Assembly: GCA_028336245.1 (NCBI GenBank)
Contig: JAOKTT010000001.1
Location: 1-64,000, forward strand
DNA length: 64,000 bases
Source: Polaribacter sp.
Lineage (GTDB): Bacteria; Bacteroidota; Bacteroidia; Flavobacteriales; Flavobacteriaceae
Reading direction: 5' to 3'
The position numbers and the translations under genes are program-made. This document shows positions 40,554-49,587 of the stretch, in pieces. Under the pieces are notes generated by a model. That model worked only from the letters and a program-made list of their open reading frames with translations, made no database searches and was not told where the DNA came from. Position 1 is the first letter of the stretch. Each line of letters opens with the position of its first letter.

Positions 40554-41921
40554 TTAATTAAATATAAAATTAAATCCAAGTTGTAAAGAAACATTATTCG
40601 CTTTAGAAACATCCAATAATTTGGTAATATTATCTAAAATTACATAGCAATTAATATTCCTAATTTGTGCAGCAGCACCTAGTCCAATGTTAGCATACGA
40701 ATAATCGTCTATCGTATAGGTGATTTTAGCATGTACCGCATCTGAAAAAGATGTTTCATAAAAACCGGTAAATGCGAACTGCTGCTTTAAGGGCCTAAAT
40801 ATGGAATATAATTGCGCACCAAAGGCATTTTTATAGACATTCTTATGACTATTATCATAACATTTGATACTCCTTTTCTCTCCATAACTATATTTAATAG
40901 CTGCATTTAATTTGGCGGAGCGCCAAGAAATATAAGATTTCTGATTTTCTGACGTGCGCACCTGCTCCTCGAAGGAGTTCTCTAACTCTTTCCAATAATC
41001 CCGCATGCCCGCAGCATACTCAAACTCTAATCCTTCAAAGTTAAAACTACCCGTTGCGCTGATATTTTTAATACGTTTTGCGTGCTTTACAAAACCTACA
41101 TCCAATAAGCTTGCAGAAAATTGCAATTGTGGGGTACTGTGATACGTGACTCCAACATCTATACCAGCACCTAAATTACCTCCAAAAAAAGAATTTTTTA
41201 AATGGACCGCTGGAGCGGTAACCAAAAGGTCATTTTCATAAATACCTGAAGATTTCACGTTTAGATTCACTTTGGCTAAAGCACTTGTATAGGTATTATT
41301 ACTTCCTAAGGTAGTGGTAAATGTCCCTGTATTATTTGTAGACGTTATATTCATCGCAGAAGAATAAATTTTAAAACGACCACCAATGGTCAGTTTCTCA
41401 TTGATCTTCTTAGAAATACCTATATGCATTACCCCCAGCAAGTCTGCCTTAAAATTTATTTGCGAGAGTTCAAAAACCCTACTTAAATAATCCGAATTAC
41501 CCTCAATACCTAAAGTTATTAAATCATTTGGGAAATAAATAATTGCTTCAAACTCTTGATAAAAACCTACACTTAGGTAGGTATTGCGGTTCCTCCAATA
41601 CCCTGCACTCAAGACTTCTATTTGTGCATTCAACTTTAAATTATCATTCGGAGAAATACCGCTAGCAATAGTTGCAATTTTCTGGTTAATATCCACTCCA
41701 TTCGCAATAAAAAGATCTGAAAGCACAAAACCACTAAGCCCTAACTCTCCATACCATCCTGAAGTTAAAGGCACCCCAAAATGAGATTTGTAATTGATCT
41801 CTGCTCCTGGGTTAATTAGTAACGTTTGAGGTAAGCTCGCAAAATCATAAAGCACCGCCTTATGCTGAGCATTGCTATTTAAAATAAAAACCAAGGTGAA
41901 GATAAATAAAGATTTCTTCAT
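40554..41921 (-). CDS. Outer-membrane beta-barrel-like protein (DUF5723 type)
   Basis: A 455-aa protein. The ATG at 41921 is preferred (MKKSLFIFTLVFILNSNAQ, signal peptide); the frame reaches back to 41939. Repeated amphipathic beta-strands and the pattern LPQTLLINPGAEINYKSHFG suggest the flavobacterial DUF5723-like outer-membrane family, about 450 aa. The chain ends in LGFNFIFN. It lies one base from the start of the downstream gene and one base after the upstream lipoprotein, indicating tight coupling. Function unknown. Confidence 0.75.
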   Translation of the reverse strand: MKKSLFIFTLVFILNSNAQHKAVLYDFASLPQTLLINPGAEINYKSHFGVPLTSGWYGELGLSGFVLSDLFIANGVDINQKIATIASGISPNDNLKLNAQIEVLSAGYWRNRNTYLSVGFYQEFEAIIYFPNDLITLGIEGNSDYLSRVFELSQINFKADLLGVMHIGISKKINEKLTIGGRFKIYSSAMNITSTNNTGTFTTTLGSNNTYTSALAKVNLNVKSSGIYENDLLVTAPAVHLKNSFFGGNLGAGIDVGVTYHSTPQLQFSASLLDVGFVKHAKRIKNISATGSFNFEGLEFEYAAGMRDYWKELENSFEEQVRTSENQKSYISWRSAKLNAAIKYSYGEKRSIKCYDNSHKNVYKNAFGAQLYSIFRPLKQQFAFTGFYETSFSDAVHAKITYTIDDYSYANIGLGAAAQIRNINCYVILDNITKLLDVSKANNVSLQLGFNFIFN

Positions 41922-41922
41922 G

Positions 41923-42450
41923 TTACAGCGCAGTTCCAAAGTGAATGGTTAAGCCCGATTTAAAGCGAAGTACAGGAGTATCCGAAATATCATTTACTCC
42001 GATGGGACCTTCCAAGTTTATTAGAATCTTAATACCTGCCAAATTCTTAACTTCTTGATGCACTGCAATAGCAACAACCTCTCGATATTGGTATTCTAAG
42101 TTCTTTGCGGCAATTTTCAACGTTTCTAAGCTATACAGTACGCTGTCTTCATTATCTAATAAAAGTATTTGGATATTAATATCGCGATTCAACTCGTTTA
42201 TAACCTCAAACTTTAATTCAATTTTAGAAAGATTATCTTTGATAAAAAAGGAATTGAGAAACTTAACATCTGATTTTTCTATGACTTGCTCAGTTTTTAA
42301 AAAATTCGCTAACGCAACCTCAAAATAAACAAGAGGAACTGTATATGAAGCATTTAATTCATACGCCTGTACTTGCTCAAAATCCAACACTTGAGAGCAA
42401 GAAAAAAAAATAGTGCAAAAGAAAAAATACCAACTTTTCGGAAATTTCAT
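41923..42450 (-). CDS. Putative lipoprotein, first gene of the envelope operon
   Basis: A 175-aa product. N-terminal MKFPKSWYFFFCTIFFSC has a possible lipobox ending at Cys18 (FFS-Cys) and is followed by SQVLDFEQVQAYELNASYTV. The rest is predicted beta-rich (LSKIELKFEVINELNRDINI) and ends HFGTAL. I do not recognise a family. It precedes the DUF5723-like gene by one base. The three genes 42450 to 39776 are likely one transcript. Confidence 0.75.
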   Translation of the reverse strand: MKFPKSWYFFFCTIFFSCSQVLDFEQVQAYELNASYTVPLVYFEVALANFLKTEQVIEKSDVKFLNSFFIKDNLSKIELKFEVINELNRDINIQILLLDNEDSVLYSLETLKIAAKNLEYQYREVVAIAVHQEVKNLAGIKILINLEGPIGVNDISDTPVLRFKSGLTIHFGTAL

Positions 42451-42485
42451 GTTATGGGGGTTCAGAAAGAATACTTAAGTTGGAA

Positions 42486-43169
42486 TCAAAGGTATCGTTT
42501 AATTTCTAGTAAGCTGGTTACCGAGGTAATATTTTTATCAGTTGGGGTGTTCGCGTCAAAAACACAATGAATCGCACTAAGCCCGCCATTTAGAGCTCCA
42601 TGAATGTCTGCCTCTAGGCTGTCTCCAATCATGATAGAATTTTCCTTCTTTGCCTTTGAAACCTTCAAAGCATGTTCAAAAACTCTTGCATCTGGTTTTT
42701 TTACTCCCACCGATTCAGAAGTAATTATTTGCTCAAAATAGGGAAACAGTTTAGAATTTATCATTTTTTTATTCTGAACCTCTTCAAAACCATTGGTAAT
42801 AATATGCAAGGTATACTTCTCTTTTAAATAATCTAACAATTCAAAAGCACCCTCAAATAAATGATTAAATTCTGATAAATTATCGATGTATGCAGTTGCT
42901 AACGTATCTATTACAGCATCAGAAACACTGTAACCGATGGCATCAAAAGGCTTTTTGAGTCTTTCGTACCTGAGGGCTTCTTTCGAAACCTTTTCATTTC
43001 TATATAATTTCCAATACTGTAAGTTCAGCGGCACATACACTTCTAAGAAATCCGCAATATTTACATCAATATTATTTTCTGAGAATATTTTTTCAAAAGT
43101 TAAGGCAGAATTTTTTTCAAAATCCCATAAGGTATGATCTAGGTCAAAAAAAATGTGTTCTATTTTCAT
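42486..43169 (-). CDS. yjjG: HAD-family nucleotidase, YjjG-type
   Basis: A 227-aa HAD hydrolase (start at the Met at 43169, MKIEHIFFDLDHTLWDFEKN; the Met at 43175 is possible). Motif I DLDHTLWDF, motif II IITNGFEEVQ, motif III with Lys in SVGVKKPDARVFEHA and motif IV IMIGDSLEADIHGALNG are all present. YjjG-type enzymes dephosphorylate non-canonical pyrimidine nucleotides (house-cleaning); the annotation rests on overall pattern. It is divergent from the glycosyltransferase gene. Confidence 0.88.
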   Translation of the reverse strand: MKIEHIFFDLDHTLWDFEKNSALTFEKIFSENNIDVNIADFLEVYVPLNLQYWKLYRNEKVSKEALRYERLKKPFDAIGYSVSDAVIDTLATAYIDNLSEFNHLFEGAFELLDYLKEKYTLHIITNGFEEVQNKKMINSKLFPYFEQIITSESVGVKKPDARVFEHALKVSKAKKENSIMIGDSLEADIHGALNGGLSAIHCVFDANTPTDKNITSVTSLLEIKRYL

Positions 43170-43215
43170 GCGCATAAAAATATAAATTTTAATACTAAAA
43201 AAGGCTATTCTGCGT

Positions 43216-43223
43216 TATATTTG
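43216..43223 (+). promoter_or_regulatory. -7 element of the glycosyltransferase gene
   Basis: TATATTTG is an exact TAnnTTTG, 21 nt before the TTG start codon at 43245. No clear -33 element. Confidence 0.5.
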
Positions 43224-43244
43224 TGAAAACTAAATTCTTCTTTT

Positions 43245-44378
43245 TTGAATAATAAACTTCATGTTTTATTTCTTTGTGGTTGGTATCCTTCGAGGGTATT
43301 GCCGACCAATGGAGATTTTATTCAAAGACATGCAGAAGCTGTTTCTTTAAATCACAAGGTAACCGTTATTCATTTAATTACTGATAAAAATTGTAGACAA
43401 AATATAGAAATCATCTCTAAAAAAGAGAAGGGATTAAATGTACATATTGCATATTTAAAACCTCAAAAAAATTATATACGTAAAATAAGATTATTTTGGA
43501 AAGCCTATAAATTACTCTTAAAAAAAGTAGGCAGTTTTGATGTTATTCATCTGAATGAAATCTATCCTTTTGGTGTTTTGGCTAGGTTAACTTGCAAAAA
43601 ATATCAAAAACCATATATCATTTCCGAGCACTTTACAGGTTACCTTAAAGCATCTAAGTATAAAATTCCTGTTTTACAAAAATTAATTTCTAGACATATT
43701 ACAAAAAAAGCTTTTGCCATTTGCCCTGTGAGTGATTTTCTTACTGAAAACATGAAAAAATCAGGTTTTAAAGGGAATTATGTAACTGTGCCAAATGTTG
43801 TAGACACTAATTTATTTATTCCCAAGAAAAAAGAACACACATTTTTAAAATTAGTACACGTATCTAATTTAAAAGATAATCATAAAAATATTTCTGGAAT
43901 GTTGCGCGTTGCAAAACGCTTAGAGGATACATTAGATTATTTTGAATGGAAATTTATAGGAAATAACGGTGTTGAGTTCAAAAAGTTAATACATGTTTTA
44001 AATATTGAAAAAGGCAAAGTTTCTTTTTTAGAACATCAAACACAAAAAGAATTAGCAGCTAATTTACAAGAAGCCTCTGTTTGTATTTCTTTTAGTAATT
44101 ACGAAACTTTTGGTATTGTAATTCCAGAAGCAATTGCTTCTGGAACACTCGTAATTTCTACAAACACTGGTATTGCAATTAAATTAAAAGCATCCTTATT
44201 CTGCAAAGTAATTTCAATAAGAGATGAAGATGATTTGTTTCAAAACATTTTAAACTGTGAGAGCACTTTTATAAACTTAGATGCAGAAGAAATGCACACT
44301 TTTGTAAAACAGGAATTTAGTAAAAAAGTGATTTCCAATAAATTTTCTTTACTTTACTATCAATCATTAAAAAAATAG
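43245..44378 (+). CDS. Glycosyltransferase family 4 protein
   Basis: A 377-aa GT-B enzyme. The start is a TTG; the N-terminus LHVLFLCGWYPSRVLPTNGD FIQRHAEA is typical of GT4 glycosyltransferases, so no upstream start is needed. The N-terminal domain has HLNEIYPFGVLARL, the C-terminal domain has the EX7E-like segment SFSNYETFGIVIPEAIASGT. It should add a sugar to a lipid-linked glycan on the inner face of the membrane. It begins a three-gene plus-strand unit (1-bp gap to the flippase). Confidence 0.88.
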   Translation: MNNKLHVLFLCGWYPSRVLPTNGDFIQRHAEAVSLNHKVTVIHLITDKNCRQNIEIISKKEKGLNVHIAYLKPQKNYIRKIRLFWKAYKLLLKKVGSFDVIHLNEIYPFGVLARLTCKKYQKPYIISEHFTGYLKASKYKIPVLQKLISRHITKKAFAICPVSDFLTENMKKSGFKGNYVTVPNVVDTNLFIPKKKEHTFLKLVHVSNLKDNHKNISGMLRVAKRLEDTLDYFEWKFIGNNGVEFKKLIHVLNIEKGKVSFLEHQTQKELAANLQEASVCISFSNYETFGIVIPEAIASGTLVISTNTGIAIKLKASLFCKVISIRDEDDLFQNILNCESTFINLDAEEMHTFVKQEFSKKVISNKFSLLYYQSLKK

Positions 44379-44379
44379 T

Positions 44380-45642
44380 TTGAATTTAATAACTACTTAC
44401 ATTTCAAATTTCTTATCAAGATCTGGAAGCTATGTGTTTTTAGGAACTATTATATCTAGATGTTTATCTTTTTTAGCATCTTGGTTAGCCCTGCAGTTGA
44501 TTCCAAATAAAGTACTAGGTGTTGTTCTTTTTGCATATAGCATAATCGCATTTTTAATTCCTTTTGGTGGCCTCGGCTTGCATCAAAGTTTAATTCGATA
44601 TGGAGCATTACTTTCGACCGAAGAGGACAAAAATAATTTGTTTATTTACGTATTAAAAAAGGGAACTATGGTCACTTTTTTAATAATTTCTGTAATCATT
44701 GTTTTTGGATATGTATTTCCTTTTAAATTTGAAAATACGAGATATTATCTAACTATATTGTCATTTGTTTTAATTCCTTCATTTATATTAAGTATTATAC
44801 AAATTCAATTTAGATTAAAATATAATAACAAGGAGTTCTCTAAAACAGATATTGTATATAATTTAATTTTGGTTATTTCTATTTTAATCTTTAGTTATCT
44901 TTATCAAGAAAAAGGATATATTTTTGCGCTAATAATTGCACCAACTTTAACATCATTCTTCTTTTTTAAAAAATTAAACATTAATTTTTATATTACAAAA
45001 AAATTAAAGATTGTTAACTTTTCTTTTTGGAAATATGGATTTTATTCTGGCATCACAAGTGTGGTTACCAGCCTACTTTTAATTATTGATATTTTATTAA
45101 TTGGGCATTTAATGGAAAACTCAGAAATGGTAACGGCCTATAAATATGTTTCACTAATTCCTTTAAGTTTATTGTTTTTACCGCGCATTTTTATAAATAC
45201 AGATTTTGTAACTTTTACAGAAAAAATATACGACAGAACTTATATTGAACAATATATTAAGAGTTATATGCTCTTGTTTTTTTTAATTAGTCTGGTTATT
45301 TGTGTATTTTCCTTTTTCTTTTCAAAAGAAATTTTAAGCATTTTTAGTCAGGACTTTACAATTTATTCAGAAAGTTTTTTGATATTAATTTTTGGCATTA
45401 GTGGTATTCTTATTTTTAGAGGATTATTTGGAAACCTGCTTTGCTCTATTGGTAAAATTGAAATTAACTCTTATATAATGGCGATCGCTTTAGTTTTAAA
45501 TATTTTTAGTAATTTTTATTTAATCCCAATTTATGGAATAAAAGGCGCAGCAATTACATCTGCAATATTAATGTGGTTTACTGGTGTATTTTCTTGCGTA
45601 TGGTTTTTATATTTGTATAAAAAAATGTTAATCAATGAATAA
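44380..45642 (+). CDS. Oligosaccharide flippase (Wzx-like, MATE/MOP superfamily)
   Basis: A 420-aa very hydrophobic protein with about 12 membrane spans. It starts with TTG (NLITTYISNFLSRSGSYVFL), one base after the glycosyltransferase stop. The pattern GTIISRCLSFLASWLALQLI at the N-terminus and ILIFRGLFGNLLCSIGKIEI fit the polysaccharide-transport/RfbX family, which moves lipid-linked oligosaccharide across the inner membrane. The gene is more AT-rich than its surroundings, often seen in surface-glycan genes. It overlaps the methyltransferase by 8 bp. Confidence 0.88.
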   Translation: MNLITTYISNFLSRSGSYVFLGTIISRCLSFLASWLALQLIPNKVLGVVLFAYSIIAFLIPFGGLGLHQSLIRYGALLSTEEDKNNLFIYVLKKGTMVTFLIISVIIVFGYVFPFKFENTRYYLTILSFVLIPSFILSIIQIQFRLKYNNKEFSKTDIVYNLILVISILIFSYLYQEKGYIFALIIAPTLTSFFFFKKLNINFYITKKLKIVNFSFWKYGFYSGITSVVTSLLLIIDILLIGHLMENSEMVTAYKYVSLIPLSLLFLPRIFINTDFVTFTEKIYDRTYIEQYIKSYMLLFFLISLVICVFSFFFSKEILSIFSQDFTIYSESFLILIFGISGILIFRGLFGNLLCSIGKIEINSYIMAIALVLNIFSNFYLIPIYGIKGAAITSAILMWFTGVFSCVWFLYLYKKMLINE

Positions 45643-46447
45643 GTTTAAAAAAATACTTTTAGCAATAAAAATGCTTTATAAGAAGCCTAGTTTAATAAAC
45701 CTAGTTATTGAAAGTGATGACAAATGGGATGAATTTTTACTAAAAAAACATCCAAAGATAACCAGTTTACCCATAGTAGCTTTAGAAGACTTAATTCCTA
45801 ATTTTAATGAACACTTAAATATATTTTCTTTTTTGGGTGGTGGTTCTTTACCAACAGACATTATGCTATTAAAAGGGCTATGCGCTAAAACACCAAACTG
45901 TAATTATTTTGAAATAGGAACTTGGCGAGGAGAAAGTGTTGCTAATATCGCTGAAGTAGCAAAAGAATGTTTTACTTTAAACCTTTCTAAACAAGAAATT
46001 TCTGATTTAGGAATGCCTAAAAAATACTCAGATTTACATGGTTTTTTCTCTAAAGGAAAAGAAAATATTACGCATTTATTTGGCAACTCACTTACCTTCG
46101 ACTTTAAAGGTTTAAATAAAAAATTTGATGTTATTTTTATTGATGGAAATCATAAATATAACTTTGTGAAAAATGATACAGAGCAAGTATTTAAGCACCT
46201 TTTAAAAGAAAACTCCATTGTAGTTTGGCATGATTATGCCTATCATCCAGAAAAAGTAAGGAGTGAAATTTTGGCGGGGATTTTAGATGGAATTCCTGAA
46301 CATTTTAAAGAAAATCTATATCACGTATCTAACACTATGTGTGCTATTTATATAAATAAAGAATTAAAAACCTCGGCACCTGATTTCCCTTTAAAACCGG
46401 AGAAAGTATTTAAAATAAGCCTAAAAGTTAATGCTTCTACTTCTTAA
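45635..46447 (+). CDS. Class I SAM-dependent methyltransferase
   Basis: A 270-aa enzyme of the Methyltransf_24-like type: SAM-binding motif I is NYFEIGTWRGESVANIAEVA (about 87-106) and a second acidic motif is KKFDVIFIDGNHKYNFVKND (about 166-185), followed by IVVWHDYAYHPEKVRSE. It may modify a sugar or lipid of the surface glycan; the substrate is not known. It overlaps the flippase gene (8 bp) and is convergent with the next gene, overlapping by 11 bp at the 3' ends. Confidence 0.85.
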   Translation: MNKFKKILLAIKMLYKKPSLINLVIESDDKWDEFLLKKHPKITSLPIVALEDLIPNFNEHLNIFSFLGGGSLPTDIMLLKGLCAKTPNCNYFEIGTWRGESVANIAEVAKECFTLNLSKQEISDLGMPKKYSDLHGFFSKGKENITHLFGNSLTFDFKGLNKKFDVIFIDGNHKYNFVKNDTEQVFKHLLKENSIVVWHDYAYHPEKVRSEILAGILDGIPEHFKENLYHVSNTMCAIYINKELKTSAPDFPLKPEKVFKISLKVNASTS

Positions 46448-47345
46448 ACAACCTTATTAAATAAGGTAAATTAGTATACTTGACTTGCTGATAATGACTG
46501 TTTTTAGCTCCAAAGCTTAAAAAGTAATTTGCTATTTGTGGCATTGAAGATCCTCCAAAATTAAAGATTCCAAAAGTTTTTTGGTATTTATAAATTGCCC
46601 TATCAATTAGAAATGTATTTTCTCCATTTTTCCGGTTATCGAAATCTGTAGATGATACTAAAATTGTTACCTCATTTTTGTGTTTTAAAAAAAATCCAGA
46701 AGCCACTAATTTACTTTCACTATTATAAATTGAGAGCACCTCTCCTACTCCTTTTGTAATACAAGTCTTCATTAAATCCTGCAATACCTTATAGTCTTTA
46801 TCTACTATATTAGGAGTTCTTTTACCTACGTTAGCTCTAAATAATTGAACTAATTTTTGAAGATCATCATTCCAGTTTTCTGTTAAATTTATTTTCTTAG
46901 ATTTTCGTAAATCTTTCTTTCTATCCTTTCTATAAGCATTAAAAATAGTGTCGTAATCTTCTTGCATTGCTAAAGTTTGCATTTGCTTTTTTATCAAAAA
47001 AGATTCGGATGCTTCTATATTATTTTTAGTATTTAACCTTAATTCAATTGATTTAAATTTACCAAAAAGAACTTTAAAAAAAGCTTTATAATCAATAGCA
47101 TCTTTCAAAGAAAATAACCCAAGCTCTAGCAACCAAAATGGCGGATACACATAATTAACTCCAAACTTTCTTCTAAATGGAACAGGCATTACCGCCTCGT
47201 AATCGTTCAAAACCAAAACATCCCAATTGTCTGCAACAATATCTAAATACCAAGAATATGCATAGATTCTAGATTGTATAGAATTCTCTATACAGTCATT
47301 ATACTTTACAGCATTTAATTCCTTCCTTTTAACGTAGTGTATCAT
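46437..47345 (-). CDS. GNAT/FemAB-like acyltransferase
   Basis: A 302-aa protein. The N-terminal MIHYVKRKELNAVKYNDCIE with YAYSWYLDIVADNWDVLVLN and PVPFRRKFGVNYVYPPFWLL match the flavobacterial FemAB/GNAT-type proteins found next to polysaccharide deacetylases. A GNAT-like C-terminal part has GEVLSIYNSESKLVASGFFL, then NFGGSSMPQIANYFLSFGA. The likely role is to transfer an acyl or aminoacyl group to an envelope glycan (inference). It follows the deacetylase by 1 bp on the minus strand. Confidence 0.75.
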   Translation of the reverse strand: MIHYVKRKELNAVKYNDCIENSIQSRIYAYSWYLDIVADNWDVLVLNDYEAVMPVPFRRKFGVNYVYPPFWLLELGLFSLKDAIDYKAFFKVLFGKFKSIELRLNTKNNIEASESFLIKKQMQTLAMQEDYDTIFNAYRKDRKKDLRKSKKINLTENWNDDLQKLVQLFRANVGKRTPNIVDKDYKVLQDLMKTCITKGVGEVLSIYNSESKLVASGFFLKHKNEVTILVSSTDFDNRKNGENTFLIDRAIYKYQKTFGIFNFGGSSMPQIANYFLSFGAKNSHYQQVKYTNLPYLIRLFKK

Positions 47346-47346
47346 C

Positions 47347-48651
47347 TTAAGAAGTCGCTATTTTTATCATCGATTCATACAAACGCTTCCAGCCTTTCCA
47401 GCGTGTGTGGTTGCTTAAACTTTCATTATGAAATAAGGTAATAAAAGTACCGTTTACCGCTTTTACTTCATTTCTTAAATCTCTAATTTTCCCTAAAGAT
47501 TGTTTTGGAGTTAACTTCATATAATCATTTAAAGTAGTATCCATAAGTGCAAAAGGAAATATTTTTAGCGGTGTTTGAATTTCAAAGTCTAAATCATAAA
47601 AATAAAAAGGAGTGCAGGTGCTTGCTCTAAAACCAACGTTGCTCGCATAGCCCATAGAGTGATCTTCAAGAATTTCTAAATCGATTAACTGCTGATAGGT
47701 TTCTGGCAAGCTAAAGCGCAAATAATGCTGTCTCGACCTTTTAATTGGCGTATTTGTGATGCTTTCTAAGCGCTCTTTTTCTTTCTTTAACAAAACTCCA
47801 TTTTGCATCGTAAAATAAGAAGGATGCAAACCTACATCAGCATAATCTAACAATTCTTTGAGAAGCAATCTGTATTTATTTTTCGAAGCAGAAACATTCG
47901 TGTCAAAAGTAGTATAATCTCCAATAGAGCAAAAGAAAATAGTTTGAATATCTCTGGAGTTTTTAGCATGCAGTATCCGCTGAAAAGTATCAAAAGGATC
48001 TTTTTTGACACTTAAAATAACCGTTAAACGGTACCAAACATCTAGGAGTCTTAATTTCAATAAATCATTTATAAAGCCTCCCAGTGTTCTAATAAAATTC
48101 TTGTGTTTATATGCAAATGCATTGTCAATATCTATGGTAGAGATATATTTGAAAGACCTTGTTTTATAGGCAAAATCTGGGAATTTTTCTTTCAAGTTCA
48201 GTAAGAGCTTATATGCCCAAATATCAATTACTGGCTTTTCTAAAAAACCGTTCTTATACGCCAAACTTTCAGTAGCTGTATACCGTCCGTGCGTGTCTTT
48301 TACATGCGGTAAGTATTCTTCATAACGCGAGATTAAATAAAAACTTGCCGCAAAAATATCATACGGAATCGCTGCTTGGTTTCCCGTTGAAAAAAAACAA
48401 GGAACCCCCTCCCAATTTTGGATGTTTATATCCAAATCATTTACACCCTGTTCGAATAATAAATCGTTACTTTTTATAAAAAACTCCTTGCCTAAAGGAG
48501 TTTTTGTGTAGCTAAATTTTGGCCCATTGTGCGCTACAAATTCAGCGACTGTTGTTGTAAAACCAACTGGGATTAAAAGCGTTCTTGTTAGTATGTGCTT
48601 AAATATATACCGTATTCGAGGTGTAACTTTATGTGTATAAACTAAGATCAT
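47347..48651 (-). CDS. Polysaccharide deacetylase-family protein
   Basis: A 434-aa protein. The Met at 48651 is chosen (MILVYTHKVTPRIRYIFKHI), as in homologues; the frame reaches 48666. An N-terminal domain (to about 130) of the DUF7033 kind comes before the NodB-like barrel: STIDIDNAFAYKHK has the first Asp pair, and ADVGLHPSYFTM with the His, RSRQHYLRFSLPETYQQLID and FITLFHNESLSNHTRWKGW complete the barrel. It should remove acetyl groups from an envelope polysaccharide. It lies 1 bp before the acyltransferase. Confidence 0.87.
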   Translation of the reverse strand: MILVYTHKVTPRIRYIFKHILTRTLLIPVGFTTTVAEFVAHNGPKFSYTKTPLGKEFFIKSNDLLFEQGVNDLDINIQNWEGVPCFFSTGNQAAIPYDIFAASFYLISRYEEYLPHVKDTHGRYTATESLAYKNGFLEKPVIDIWAYKLLLNLKEKFPDFAYKTRSFKYISTIDIDNAFAYKHKNFIRTLGGFINDLLKLRLLDVWYRLTVILSVKKDPFDTFQRILHAKNSRDIQTIFFCSIGDYTTFDTNVSASKNKYRLLLKELLDYADVGLHPSYFTMQNGVLLKKEKERLESITNTPIKRSRQHYLRFSLPETYQQLIDLEILEDHSMGYASNVGFRASTCTPFYFYDLDFEIQTPLKIFPFALMDTTLNDYMKLTPKQSLGKIRDLRNEVKAVNGTFITLFHNESLSNHTRWKGWKRLYESMIKIATS

Positions 48652-48750
48652 GCTTTCCGTATTCAATGTTCATTGTTCTGTAATCATTCTGCAGGGTCCA
48701 AAAATATTTGTCATATTTTTTTTACAAATTACAACTACAAATAACGCCTC

Positions 48751-49437
48751 CTAGAGCAACCCCTCATCTGCAAAGCTAAAATAAGCTTTTTCCGTAATAA
48801 TTAAATGATCTAAAAGTTTAATATCTAAAGTAATTCCTGCTGCTTTAATTTTTGAGGTCAATTGTTTGTCCGCGGCACTCGGCTGTAATTTACCTGAAGG
48901 GTGGTTATGACAAACAATAATACCTACAGCAGCTAATTCTAAAGCCCTTTTATAAACCAATCGAACATCTACCAAAGTTGCCGTTAAGCCGCCTTTACTG
49001 ATTTGTACCTTTGCTACTATTTTATTAGAATTATTAAGATATAATGCCCAAAACTCTTCATGCTCTAAATGACCAATAACCGCCTGCATTGTATGTGCGG
49101 CATCCTTGCTACTTGTAATTTTTGGTCTTTCTAAAGCAATTTCCAATTGCTTTCTTTTTCCCAATTCTAAGGCAGTAATAATACTAATTGCCTTTGCCAA
49201 TCCAATCCCTTTAAATGTCGTCAGTTTTTCTACCGATAATTTAGCAAGTGCATTTAAATTACCGTGTACTGTTTTTAAAATTCTTTTAGACAAAGCAACC
49301 GCACTTTCCTCGCGATTTCCAGAGCCAATTAAAATGGCAATTAGTTCGGCATCTGAAAGTGCCATGCTGCCTTTGCTTACTAATTTTTCTCTAGGTCTGT
49401 CGTCCAAAGCCCAGGACTTAATTGTCAACTTTTCCAT
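48751..49437 (-). CDS. radC: RadC-family JAB/MPN domain protein
   Basis: A 228-aa RadC protein. The Met at 49437 (MEKLTIKSWALDDRPREKLV) is chosen over the 49473 start because it fits the family. A helix-hairpin-helix (LTTFKGIGLAKAISIITALE) precedes the JAMM/MPN+ zinc-protease-like motif HNHPSGKLQPSAADKQLT. RadC's DNA-repair role is doubtful in the literature; the true role of the JAMM domain is not known. It is divergent from trkA. Confidence 0.95.
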   Translation of the reverse strand: MEKLTIKSWALDDRPREKLVSKGSMALSDAELIAILIGSGNREESAVALSKRILKTVHGNLNALAKLSVEKLTTFKGIGLAKAISIITALELGKRKQLEIALERPKITSSKDAAHTMQAVIGHLEHEEFWALYLNNSNKIVAKVQISKGGLTATLVDVRLVYKRALELAAVGIIVCHNHPSGKLQPSAADKQLTSKIKAAGITLDIKLLDHLIITEKAYFSFADEGLL

Positions 49438-49552
49438 AGCTCTTTTCTTATAAATATACAAAACAGTCTGCAAGTATCACACTGCTTTAGTTGGCAAAAA
49501 GCAAAAAAATAAAGGAAAAATCAATTTTTAAAAATTAGTTTACAGACTTTTG

Positions 49553-49560
49553 TATCTTCG
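49553..49560 (+). promoter_or_regulatory. Possible -7 element of trkA
   Basis: TATCTTCG differs from TAnnTTTG in one base and lies 27 nt before the trkA ATG, in the 150-bp divergent gap with radC. Confidence 0.35.
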
Positions 49561-49587
49561 CTGCTTATATTCTATCTATTTTTACAC

